In this document: piece by piece, positions 1 to 12,900 of the stretch
Numbering within the stretch: position 1 is the stretch's first letter
How the letters are laid out: every line of letters starts with the position of its first letter
NCBI GenBank assembly: GCA_040954595.2
Contig: CM082587.2
Span: 1,922,001-1,986,000, forward strand
Source of the DNA: Balanoglossus misakiensis
Lineage: Eukaryota > Hemichordata
Length of the DNA stretch: 64,000 nt
Reading direction: 5' to 3'
Translations under genes and position numbers: made by a program
The notes under the pieces: model-generated
Told to the model about the DNA's origin: nothing
What the model saw: only the letters and a program-made list of their open reading frames with translations
Database searches by the model: none

Positions 1-163
1 TATAACCCATGGTTTTTATCAAAAAATGACCAAATTTTGAACTTCCGCGAAGTCGAAAAATTGTCATTTTTGGATGATTTTCATGAGCTATAATCCATGG
101 TTTTTGTCGAGAAATGAAGAAATTTTGAAAACTCGCAAAGTCGAAAAATTGTCATTGTGCATT
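1..163. repeat. Two-copy direct repeat, unit about 92 bp
   Basis: The block beginning near base 1 (tataacccatggtttttatc) recurs near base 90 with the same order of motifs: a catggtttttgtc-like start, an aaattttgaa stretch, and a gtcgaaaaattgtcat end. The two copies differ at several positions, so this is an old local duplication. The window edge cuts the left side, so more copies may lie outside. Confidence 0.7.
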
Positions 164-658
164 CGTATTCTGGGTGCGCATCATCAGAAAAGTGTTTCTC
201 TGAGTTGTAAAGTCGATTGAAATGTAATCAATTAGATTCCCTGGAAACGTTTCCAATCTAGAAAGTTGCCATGCGAGAACGGGACAATTCATCTAGTGTA
301 TATTAAAGACACCAATAAAAAGCAACAGGTAACCACGACCTCCGCCGAAAACAATTAACATCTAATGTGTGAATTTCCTCTCAGGTGCAATTTTAGAGAT
401 AGATTCTTGTTAACCTAATTACTCAAGCCGATAGCACCCTGGTTTATGATATTCTGACACTTATTGAAGAATGATACTAAGTTCTACTAAAACAGTAGCG
501 TTGGCGATTAACTTGTGCAAATCTACGCCACATCTTTTTACCAATAGTTGGCAAGACTTGTTCTGTTGTTGTCGTGTTATGTGCTGTAGCAACACAATGA
601 GGTAAATTAGCGGATTTATCCTATCCAAATTGTTGAAAAATTTATGAAACAAACTTAC

Positions 659-704
659 CTTGTTTGATAGACAGAAACACTTCTCTGGGGTTAGCGTCGG
701 CCAT
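659..704 (-). CDS. Candidate first coding exon of a gene running off the left edge
   Basis: On the minus strand an ATG at 704 opens 15 codons (MADANPREVFLSIKQ plus one base) that run into a consensus donor GTAAGT at 658-653, giving a phase-1 exon. An acceptor-like CTCACTAG ends two bases before the ATG (exon edge 706), so an untranslated exon may lie upstream; a strong donor at 815-811 could end it. The peptide looks like the start of an intracellular protein, since no signal sequence is visible, but I do not recognise the family. No second coding exon was found between here and base 1, so the rest should lie left of the window. An ATG before a good donor can also arise by chance. Confidence 0.4.
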
Positions 705-2552
705 GTCTAGTGAGATTATGCAAGTCAATATTTTATGGTGGCTTTTAGCCTTTAATGTCTTGTAAAGGTTACGTCGCGCCATGTGTGCGCTTTGGGAGTG
801 GCCCCTGCTTCTTACCTGCCATCAATCATTAATGGTAATGTTCTGTCAGCTGTACGAAAGCGATATACTGTATGTCTATACCTTGGAAGGTAGGTGCAGA
901 GCGAGAATTGGTGTTCCACACGTCTCCTTGGCATACTCTTCTCAATTAATGCTTCTCGTGTGTCTGAGAGTAAGAAACCCAGGACGGATAGAAAAACATA
1001 ACACCAAAATTCAATTCCGCGTTGTCATTTGAGAATTTCCTGAAGTAGAAGTCTGTATCGAAGACAATATCCCCCCTGGGTTTTTTTAATATTTAGTGGG
1101 ATATCATGACAAATCAGGTAAATGAGTGACGCAATACAAATCCAGGAGCCATACCGACGTAGAGATCAATTGGAAAAAAAAGATCTGGATAGAGCAGGAA
1201 AGTGTTCGAGTATTCAAGCCACGCACACGTTTGTGATTTTTGCAAGACTACCAATCAGATTGCGACTATTAAACCTTATTTTGATTAAACTCAGAGAATG
1301 TCTCCTCAAACGAAACGCAATTTCCTCATAAAAGCCAAAAGTGAAAACCGCCGTGCCGCTTTGCAGGTGCAGTCATCGTAATTCCGGTCGTTGCCGTAGA
1401 TCCAGGATAGCAAAGCCCATTGGAAGGGACGGGTCAGTTTCTCCGGCTGGGGGTATATTATATTTGCGCACAACTGAATTGGCTAACCCTTAATGGAAAT
1501 GTAAAACAGAGTGACCCCCATCCCTTGCCAACTGAATAGTCCCTTAGACTGCAAACGACGGATTCGTTGCAGTAATCGATAGAGTTTTTTAAATGGATGA
1601 CGGCGTGCAGTCGACGACACGAAACTGATGTACAACTATCGGCTGAAAATAAAAACATTTTCGCAGCCACGCACCGGAATGTGCCCTAACATACTTACAG
1701 TTTGCATTAACCTACACGTCCAACCTATCACAACCAAACAACACCTCGCAGTTTTAAATTTGTGAGTTTCATGTCCTTGGACGCGATTATTTTCTCTGTG
1801 TTAGACCAAATCCATTCACTGACGCATGAAGCCCGTCACGTACTGACAAGAAAGCTACTGATTCTAAGCCTACTTCTAGAGATGTATACGGATGTAGTAA
1901 ACATGCATACAACTCTTCAATTTGAGACGTATGTCTGAGCACGCCTACTCCCACAGCAATCGAAAACCAATCGTTAGAACTTGAAGAATGACTCAAGAAA
2001 ACCGAGAGGCCAGGTGTTTTTCTTTGCCTAGATGTTTTTTACACACTCACCTTTACCCAAGTTTTCTACGAGCCTACTAATAACAAGCAAACGCTCTTCC
2101 AATTAATATAACAGTAGCATGGCATACAACTATAAATTTGAAAGTAAAATAATGAAAACATTGTAATCAGGTTCTGACGCTAAGGTTTTATTGCGGTCAC
2201 TGCAGCCAACTGAACAGTTAAAACGCCGTGGTAATAAAATGAAGTTCATTCCACAGAACAAGCGCTGTCGCTGAAAATCACGTTTCGAAGCTTTTTTAGA
2301 AGTGCCTTGCTATCAACTCTGGTTAAGGGTAAATTACCAGACAGGCGAGGAGTGCAATGTGAAAAACAAAACAAAAATCGATCAATTGGTACAAGTACAC
2401 TTGGCATTCGCTGTAATGACTGTTGAACGTAAGTACTAGAACTCAATTCTCTGTTCATTAGGCAGGGAATGAGGGTCAAATAACGGCAAGTGTGATACGT
2501 TTTAAATTCACCAGAAGAGACGTGCAGCTGCATTCTGAATAGACTAGATTAA

Positions 2553-2590
2553 TCTCTCTCTCTCTCTCCCTCTCTCTCTCTCTCTCTCCC
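2553..2590. repeat. CT microsatellite
   Basis: A run of CT dinucleotides interrupted by two CCC steps. It lies in the gene-poor left part of the window. Confidence 0.9.
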
Positions 2591-5500
2591 AAACACATTT
2601 AACAATTGTATCGGTATAGCACATACATTCACCAGACAATTCCCATAATCATAATCATGGATGATGGCGTATCAGCACGTATGACCACATTAATTGAAAT
2701 ATTATCAGTGCAATTGTCACCTAAGAGTAGAGGGATTTAAGTACCACACTCATTCTATCGAGAGAACAGCTCAGACTTTTATTTGATTTTCTAACACCTT
2801 ATTACAAGTCAAAGAAAAATGAGACGAAACAACTGAATAGGCGCTTGATTTACAAAAAGTAAGAACTCTCTTGTGATTTTGAATTCCCAATCAGTCAAAG
2901 CACACAATTGAACTCATCAACATGCAGGAACGGTTATATGATTTGACTCTGAGTGTTGTGACAGCTTCAGCTGTCGTTAAATCTCGAATCGCCCGGTGAT
3001 TGTTATGCACTTACGTCGAACGAGAGGCCGTAAAACCGAAGGGAATTCTGTCGGTGACGTGAGACCAACAGCGAATGAAAGAAGCGGCCGTTTAGGGAGC
3101 AAAGGTCTGAGAACAACCACAAGGGGGCTAGATGTTGTGCCCTTGTGGGAAATAAAACCCATGAAAAGCGACAGTGAGTTCACTCCGAAAAATAATCCGC
3201 ACATTTGTGGTGGTTTGCCGAAGGTGGTTTGAAATTGACGGTTTCACTTTTATTGCACAAGTCAGCGATTAAAATGATGCCCGGCTGACTTAAGCTTGTC
3301 ATATAAAGTTGTAATTCCCCAGTTCCCAGGACGAGAAGGATACGCTTTATGAATCTGTCACGAGGTACGACAGTTGTTCCCTTGGTGTTTGAATCTCTTT
3401 ACCCGCATCACTTACTATGGGTTTGATATGTGAAGGTCATACAACAAATTCTGCCTAGTACACATATTTATTCGAGTTTTTATTTCCTCTTTGAATCATT
3501 GCAATCGCGACTTATCCTTTCTACATGCATTTTTCAGATACAAAAGAGATCCAGTTAATAGTGAATTTGATTGAAGTGGTCCGTGAAATTAATTCTTGTG
3601 AGTGACTTCGCCGATGTCTTTCTGCGCTATTAACGATATCTGCTCCGAACTATTGAAGGCGTACCACCCACGCTTTTGTCTCTCGCGCAGAAGTTGTTGT
3701 ACAAAGAACGGCCGATGAAATTGCTCTTTGATGTACTTTCGCCGCAAGTGCGGCAACAGAAATGTAAGAACGGACATTTAGGAACAATGAGTTTAACGAA
3801 GTGAAAACAACAAGATGTACCTTCTATGCAAATTACGGCGACAATGACGTCAACGTCCTCGGTTGAATCATTTATGAATTTAATGTATCTGAAAGTGCAA
3901 ATTAGAGATATTATCGTCCCAGTCACGATTCGAACAAGATTCTGGATATGAAGGTAATGTTCACACGCGTAATTTGCTTCTTGTTCCACGAACAGAGAAA
4001 CCGTGTCTTGTTTAGATAACACCGAAACGCTAATGCGTGTCTCCGTGATACGTGAGCGCATCTATGCACATGTACGACATAAATCCCTCAGCCTTCGATG
4101 TGTCAATATTGGTTAACATCAAGTTAAAGGATTTCTGAAATCTGTTTGAATACAAGGACACTGTCGATTTTGCACACATTGGCTGTGTTCAGAAGGGTAA
4201 CACTATACGCATTTAACCCAGCCTAAGGAGTTAACAAGAAACCAGGGTTGAAAGACAGAATAATAACACTGGAAAAAAATAGCCGAAAGAAATAAACAGC
4301 ACATGCATTTAAAGTGTCTTGATCACCATTGAATTCGCTGAACAGACGGCGAATAAGGTGACGATCAATAGTTGTGTTATCTGTTCAACTATTTTTTTTT
4401 TATTTCAGTGGGGTGGTTGTGAAAACAAGCACGGTGTAGGCCTACATTAATAATTTCTGTCCCCATGTCCGACGAAACCTTTTATGTGTGTATATGCTGT
4501 GAGTATATTTTATTAATCACTGTCGGCCGAACATAAAAAATACATTGACCGAAAAATTAGGGCTAATGTACTAAGGCTTATACGAAGATGATTTACACAT
4601 CTTCCCTCCTGGCTACAATTAGAGTACCCTCAAGAGCGTATCACAGCGGCCGATAGAGGTCCTCTGTGAAATCTGGAATAACATACACAGGAAATGTTTG
4701 TGAAGATTTGGTATATTAAATATCAAAGTAGCCTGTGTAGTTGACCGAGCTTTCTGAAAGAAGGTTATTTGATATTGAAAATCACTTTGTTTTATACAAA
4801 CCAAGGCCAGTGGATCACAAGAGACAAAAAATCTGAATACCAAATGTTAAGCAATACATCAAGCGCATTTCGAGAAGATTTTCGGGGCCACAAATGGTAA
4901 TAGGGTACCCCCGAATGAAGTGATGGCTTGTTTTAGAAATTGACCGCAGCAACACGCTTTAGTTAATAACATCTATCACCCTAACATTTCTATTAATCGA
5001 AGGTGAGAATTAATCGCTTCAAATTCCCCAGGACCAAATACTAGTACATTCAATTAATAGACGGTCGCTGCCTAAATCAAATGGCCTTTGTCGAAATGAT
5101 ACGTCCTAAAAAACGGAACCCATTTAGCTCGGTGCACTGTGGCATGCTGTATCCACTGTTCAAAGGAACTTTCTCGAAGCGAAAGTGCCTCAGATAAACC
5201 TAATCATTTAGCTCAGTGAACTGTCACCAGCAATGTCCAAGACTGGGAAGAAATCTGATGGCAGCAGAGACAATCTAAATTGACGCCGGCGCCCAGGGTA
5301 ACTTTTTCTCACGCTAGAACAAACTAACTCCGTGAAACACTTGATTACTTCTTGACGATTGAGATGCATCTGATCAAACGTGCACATTAATTTACACCTA
5401 CACTGATATCTTGATAACACTTGCTGTAATCCTCAACAACGCATATAGGTGCAGACGCTGTTGTCGACCCACAGTGGAGGGACTGTGATCAACCAGATGA

Positions 5501-7935
5501 AACTGCTTCCTCACGCCCCTGTCATGTTTGATTACCCAATTTGCAATATCAAGAGGTATTACAAATTTAACTGTTTGATTTAATTAGTACGTCTATTTTG
5601 ATTATAAATTGTTAACAGAGACAGATAAACTAAAAGAATAAAACAAATTTTATGATGTAGACATTTAATAATGGTCACTAAAAGATAAATGTTACGACGA
5701 CGTAGACATTTACTGTATGTGTTTACTTTGAGTCCGTTCGTTGATTTGTGGACAGTTCTTGTGACATTTAAGATACCTCTAATTTTTACGCAAACACAAA
5801 CCTATTGCAAAATTGAAATTTCCAGCTGTATGTCACTATAAAGATAGTGTAAGACACACGAATACTACTAGTATATAGTGACCGGCCTCGCATTATGGTA
5901 TACTTCAATACAAATTATCATGTTTTGACTAGAAACGGTTTACCGGTAGTACTTAGTACCAGTTTGAATAAAAATTGTAATTCTCTTCATAGGAGCTATT
6001 TCCCAGCGTGAAACATGTTACAACAGGTTTCATTTGATGGCTGTACAGAAAATAAAATGTCTTAAGATGATATCCACGCTGCCTGCTTGCAACACATTTT
6101 ACGATCCATAAAATTGCACCTTTTATGACATCGCTCGTGCACTGCCGGAGGCATTTAATCGGTATCATATTCTACTCGGAAATTGAGTTACATAGAAAAG
6201 ATAATTTGATTTGGCGAAACCACGTAAAATCAGGCGTACAGTATATCGCAGCGAATATGATTATACCAGCATCTACTTAAAAAGAGTTGAAAATCCTCAC
6301 ATCTAAAACAACGCTACGCAAAACATGTAACACAGATTCCACACTTACCTAGATGTGAGAGAGGCTTGAGTCGGACTGGTGACTGGTGCAGTCGCAGTGT
6401 TCACGATTGCTGTACGTTCACCGACAGTGGGCAATTTGAGATGTCTTGGCTAGGACACAGAAATAAAATAGCTATGATGCACCCACTGATAAAACACAAG
6501 GGCGAAAATTTCCTGGAAGTAAAGGAACATGAAGACACAGATTGTATTGGAGAACTCTTTAAATTTTAAAGCGGAGTCGACTACGCAATGGGAGTACTAA
6601 TTCTAAATCAAACATACCCCTATAGTTCTTTCCTCGTTTGTTCAACAACTTCAACGCGTACGGTACATCTGGGGACGAGCGAGTACAAATATCAAATGAC
6701 GTAGTCACTGACACAGGCCATTGTATAAATATCATTTCATACGACAAAACGTGAACAATGAGTCATGTGATCTTTCTGTGCAGCTAGGGACACACAGACA
6801 AGTGGTGCATGGCAGAAGCGACTTCCTGTCCAGCAGCCGTTCAAGTGGCGACTTAATGAAAGGGTCTTGAACTTGGCAAATACAAAAGACAGATAATATT
6901 GCTTGCTGAAAACTGTCACCAAAAATGGCGTGTTTTATACAAATAAATACATGCGTCACGCTATCAATATCGCCTTGTGTCCATTCAAATAGTGCTGTGA
7001 CGCCTAGCAACCAGTTGTAGGTCTACACAGTGCGTAAAAAATCGCTAAGCTTACATCCGAAAATTCATGCATCGCCTGCTAAAGTTCTATACTGTGCTTT
7101 TGTATGTTTCACTGTCGGCAAAATCACGGACTGAATTGCACGGAGCAGAAAAAAATGAATTAGTCACGTCTTCCGTGAAGACAAACACCGGAAGGCTGCT
7201 TTCCATAAGTTTTGTGCAGAACCGAGAAGAGATATAATAGAAGCACTAGTCAACAAATAATGACACTGAATTACGTTTTAAGAGTAATCATCATGGTGAG
7301 AGCAGCATCGTAAAATGCATATTATGCACGCACGTTCAACCATAGTCTTCGATTTGGGCCTCCGGTGTTTTGCGAAAATTGGTTTTGTGAGAAACAAGGA
7401 CTTTATATTTGCTTTAACTTTCGCCGCAAAAATGTGTTCTTAATTTTGAAAATTCGAACAGAGGCTTCGGGGTGCTCAACAGGTGGGTGATAAAGCGGTC
7501 TGGCTGTGGGCATGAATGAACTACCTACGCGATTTCTCCTATACTCGCACAGGTGGATTCATGTTTTTATAGAAGTAGCAAGAGAGTTTGAGGATTGAAG
7601 TGGTACAACTTCATTCACTGGCCACATTCAATGGGGTCCTTTGGGAAAGTCCCCAAAGTAGCTTTTGGCAAATCTGCGTATTAAATCTTGTATAGTCACT
7701 ACGTTGTGAGGCAAGAGAAATTTCGCGGGTACTGTCGGTTATTTTGAATATCCTAGAGGAATGGAATGTTTGACTGTTGTCTTGTTAAATCGCTAGTCCA
7801 ATGTGTTGAAATTGGGGGCGCTGTGTAGCCTGATGAACGAATTTGCCGCCGCCGCCACCGCCTGTGACAAATGGAATGATGAACATAGCTAGTGATCTTA
7901 AAAATACAGACTGTATTAATAAGAATAAATGTTGC

Positions 7936-7941
7936 TTTATT
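7936..7941 (-). other. Possible poly(A) signal of gene A
   Basis: TTTATT on the plus strand reads AATAAA on the minus strand, about 370 bases past the gene A stop codon. It is the nearest canonical signal I found downstream of the stop, but no transcript evidence is available. Confidence 0.35.
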
Positions 7942-8310
7942 ACAGTGAGCTGTGTGTTGTACTGGTTATATACAGGTAACTTTTTGAAATAAAACTTATC
8001 CTTTCAGTAAATGTATATTGTAACAGTTACATTGTATTTGGGAAAACTGGTTGAATGTTTATGTTTCTTCAGCTGTGAGTAACTTGCGAAGCAAACATTA
8101 ATAAATGAGGCTGAATGATCCATTTCAGTTTAAAGAGTGTTGTTGCACTGGCTGACGGACATGCTAATTTTAACGTTGAATTGTACAAATCAGTTTTTAA
8201 TAAAAACTTTTGATATTCGCCAAACTGTTTAAAACAGGTGGCAGAAAAATATATCATCTCTGTGTAATATTCTGACTGAGCAATAGCAGGAAATTTGCGA
8301 GCACCTAATT

Positions 8311-9960
8311 CTATTCGAACAAAGCTGGGCACACTGTTGTTAAGCGTGTAATTTCTTCATTGTTCAACACTGCTGCATAGTTATGACTTTCCACCTGCAG
8401 CTGACTTGTACCATCTGTTGCAATTGTGCCAAAGATCACATAGACTGACCCTCGGTTTTCAATCTGTGGACACTGACATCCATTCTGTCTCCGTACTGGT
8501 CCTCGCACAACTTCTACAAATTGAATGGGTCTGTCATCTATTGGAATGCTTCTCTTGACTGCAAAGGTGTAAAATATGTTTGCCTCCGTTTCTAACACTT
8601 GAGAGAGATTACCAAAAAGAACTACGGGAAAAGCAATGTGAAATAAGAGTATTAATATAATTTATTTTTACAATTTCCAAACATTAGAAATAACACACAA
8701 ATAATATGATTGCATGAATGTCAAAGAAAAATTTTGCACATCTGCCATGGAATGGATGCTGGGGAGGGGGGGGGGAGGGTTTGGTCAGCCACGAATTGAC
8801 GTTTCCAAGAATAATGTTTCACAAATAGGTGTATACAGACCTAGTCATATACAAACTATCCTTTAAATCAAATGCTAACACTGGCGAGTTCAGTTTATTT
8901 ACATGACATGAATGACTAGCTCAATCAAACACATAATTAAAATAAAACCAAGAATAGAAACTTACCAAAATTATTACCCAGTCTTGCACGCTCACAGGCA
9001 ATCTCAATTGTATCTGGAGGACATGATCGATTACATTCTTCACCACCAACAAAGGTTTCATCTACTGAGCTCTCTGGAAAATCAAAACAACAATGATGCA
9101 TTTAGTTTTCTGGTATGCTCACTTATTCGGCATGCATAAAGTCTATTTTATGATTCAAATGTGTGTGTTGACATTGAAGATGAGTGTGATTCCTCCATTT
9201 TAATAGTGACCATATTCCACCCAAGCCAGCAGGCATCAAAAAACACATGTACAGTAAAGTACGTACACATGTGCTGGTTTGACAATATGCATAGATTTAA
9301 ATCTATCTTTAGACAACAGGTTCAGAAGAAACCTACTGGATGATGTCAGAAGTCGCAAGGAACTTCTGAATGATGTTGGATAGATAACCAAAGGGAACGA
9401 TGCAACAGATTAATGATTAATTACATGTATTGTATATTGGGAATATATGCATTGCACCTGTACCTTCTGTTTCTTCAGAGCTCTCCTCTGTTTCATCACC
9501 ACCTGGTTGTCCTGTACCTGCAGACAAGATAAGAAAATCTCTTAATGCGAATGATTGATGAGTCATTGCTGCAGGTTTTCTGCAAGGAGTTTGCAGCAAA
9601 CTTGTAGCAAGTTCACAAGAAAAAAAAGAACCATCTGCATATGTGCATCATATAGTATGCTATAAATTTGCTGCAAGGACTATACTGTAACATTTAGACC
9701 AGAAATATTGAATTGGAGCACAGTAAATGACTTACCACCAGAACAGACACCATCTGAGGCCTTCTGAACATCTCTCCCTAAACATCGTATTGCATTTAAG
9801 CGACAAAGTGATCTATATGTTCTGCCATCAGTGCCACAGACATGTTCATCATCACCTTCTACACAATGACTTGCTGGTCGACAGGCACATTCTTTTACAC
9901 CAGATCTATCTGTGCATATTTCCCACTCTTCACACATGATGTTGCCGCATTCATTCTCAT
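8311..9960 (-). CDS. Gene A exons 23-26: Kazal/follistatin-like module, acidic linker, NTR domain
   Basis: Exon 23 (9736-9960) has a follistatin-type lead-in ([13 protein letters not shown]) and a Kazal core ([20 protein letters not shown]), like the Kazal modules of WFIKKN and the FIMAC modules of C6, C7 and factor I. Exon 24 (9464-9517) is an 18-codon linker rich in Gly, Glu, Ser and Thr. Exons 25 (8966-9073) and 26 (8311-8621) form an NTR/C345C-type domain that starts [14 protein letters not shown], includes NGCQCP, and ends TTVCPALFE at the stop. NTR domains end C3, C4 and C5 and also WFIKKN proteins and netrins. Where gene B has two Kunitz domains, gene A has only the acidic linker. Confidence 0.82.
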
Positions 9961-12900
9961 CTATTTTTCGTGGTAAAAGAAGAATCAGTTCAAAATATCT
10001 TTCAATGACGTACAATGTGTAGTGTACGTAACAAGTACAAATTATGAAATAACTAACATTCAAGTCGAATAGAATACTTACTCCTACATGTTGGAACACC
10101 ATCTGACCATCGGAAATTGGGTCCGCATTCTATTTCATTCACTCCTTCCAGTATGTAGCCTTGGTTACAAGAAAATTCAATCTTACTTCCAACTGTGCTA
10201 CTGCTGTGAGTTTTAAAACCATCTTCAGGTGCATCAATGTCAGGGCAGGTGCTTGCTGTCAACATACAAACAAATTTATAATTACTGATCCTTATATCAA
10301 ATACTTTCCTGCAATCCAGATGGCATTAACATATCCAACAAATTGTTCACATATTGTATAAAGGATTAGTCTATTTTTGCATGGAGAAGTTGAACCCACA
10401 GAGTGTCACATATTGTACCTTAATGAAGGCCAAAGAACTGTATGATGGTTGTAGACATGAATGATATGTGGAATCCAATCTGAGTTGACCAACTGTGTTC
10501 AAGGGGACTTTATAACAAAATACTTACGCTGACAAGTTGGTATTCTGTCAGACCATTCTCCTCTGTATGTACATGTGACGGTTGAAACACCATGAAGTTG
10601 ATAGCCATAACCACACGAAAATGAAACAGTATCTCCAAGAATGAATGGTCCTGGACTCAGACGATGGCGGTTTGGCACTATGGTCCCGTTTGCTAAATCT
10701 GGAACATCTGGACATTGCACCGCTGCAGAAGAAACAAGTCAACAAATATGTCAGTCAGAGTAACTTACCTGAAAACTAGAAGAGAAACAAACTGATTTAA
10801 TGATAGTTTGGCTATATGAGTCCATTTCATTGACTAGTGATAGCTGAACATGTAAAATTATATTAATTGTAAGAAACTAATCAATTTGGTTTGCTAATAG
10901 GCACCTAATACTGTTTGGCCGCATAAGAGAGCAACACAAGAACCACCAACATTTCATATGCATCAGTTCATATGTGCAGGTATTGCACGTTGAACAAGTA
11001 ATTGACATATATTTTACAAGATTCATACCCCGACCTACTGCATCAACTCATGTAGCAACCACAAGCATGCACAAGACCACAATGGAACTTAGCACAAAAT
11101 ATTGTATAAAGAAATTATACATTAACATATCAAAATTGTGGCATGAGATAAAGTTGATGTGTTATACCTTGCATTTCCAAAGTAACATAATGTTGTGCTG
11201 TACTTCTATACCAACAGGTGTATGTACCAGAGTGTTTATTTTGTGGAGATCTGAATCTGAGCCGCTGGTATCCATTTCCTATGCTGTACGAAGACTTGCG
11301 CTTGCTTCCTCTATACCAAGTCAGAGAACGATGACTGACACGAGGTGATAGAGATCTACAATCCAGATAGAAAAGTGTATCTTCTAAGGGATAAACAAAT
11401 AATCTACCATCTTCTGTGACTTCTCTTGGAGAATCACCTTCCAACGTGATTTCTCCAACTGAACGTTCTGAATGAAAATGAAAAAATAAATAATCAAGCA
11501 CATTTACCATTAATTACAATTTATCAGCCATTGTTAAGATATTGCAACCACCATAAAGTTACATGTACATGTATGATAATAACACAGATTTATACAGAAG
11601 ACCTATATTGAACTACAATTATTATAACAACATGATCATGTACTGACTTTCTGTCAATGTCAGTTATAACTGTAAGAAATACTTACGACATGTGGCCACA
11701 TTAGCTGTCCATTGAGTGTTATGGCATGTTCTAGTTATGGACGATACGCCACGTGTTTCACTCAGAATATACTTGCCAATATCTGAGCAGCGTTGTGTTA
11801 TGACCGTCCCAGGCGGGAATAGTCGCGATGAACAGCTGTCAAGTTGCTTATTATCATAATAAATTATGACATTATCATTGGTCTCAGGACATTCACAGCT
11901 ACGTTCATCAACTGGAAAAAACAGATACAGTGAAACAAAATAAAAGTTAGAGTTAGACATTAGTGGACATTGAGTGCAAATCTGAATTCTATCAACCCGT
12001 AAAGTTGGCATTTATTGAATGTGCAATAACAGTATAATATGTATCAGAGATGCTGCAATTTTTGTGACGCAAGCCAAATGTACTGACATTCAAGACAGCC
12101 AGACAGACAGACACTAAGAGAGTACTGACATTGAATATATATTATGTCTTTGCCACACAATCATATTCCATGAATGCACAGTGTTGTCAAATCCTTTAAG
12201 TTACGGAAGGATTTTATGTTTCAAGGTAGTTATTACCAAAAGGTAGTCAGCCAAACAACTATGACTACCGTTAAGATGTGGATGGGTTATTAATGATACA
12301 TACCACAGGTAGGAAATGAGGATGTCCATGAGCCATCTTGGCAAGTACTTTGGTCAGAACTTCCACTTAGCCTGAAGTTCACGTCGCAGTAAAATTGTAG
12401 ATTCGTTCCCTCAGGAAACTCATCATCTGGGTCTCCAATATATATATCCCCATTGATCTTAATTGTTCCATGATCAAGATCTGGTGGTTTCACACAAGCT
12501 TTCTCATCACTTGGATTCTGTTCTATACAATCAAAACAGAAGGCATTGTTCTATAAAGAGTACAATATGGTAATTTAAACGTGCTCAATGTACATGTATG
12601 TCACATGCAATTGCTACATGTACTGACCGGTACATTTTTTGTCATGTTTGAAGAAAATCAGCTGAGACACATCACACTATATTATTCTAATTCTACTTGC
12701 TCGCAAGTCTACTCTTGACACCATTATTATGAGAACAGCATTTGAAGTTTGTGAGAAATGGCTTGAAAACATATATCGGCTGACACAATCTGCAGACATC
12801 AGATTCATGTATGACATCAATAGGTTTCCATGGTTTTGGAAGTGTTATAAAAAGTGTGAATAATAAGTCATCACAGATGACATAGTCCCCACAGTTTCAT

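Larger units (their letters stand above)
707..8310. other. Gene-poor stretch without a recognised coding gene
   Basis: All open frames here are short and overlap in both directions without family resemblance. On the minus strand there are isolated good donor sites (near 816, 2050 and 6348) that could end untranslated first exons of the gene whose coding start is at 704. A CT microsatellite lies at 2553-2590 and a short gccgcc run near 7845. The part between about 7,930 and 8,310 is probably the 3-prime untranslated region of gene A. I see no RNA gene. Confidence 0.5.
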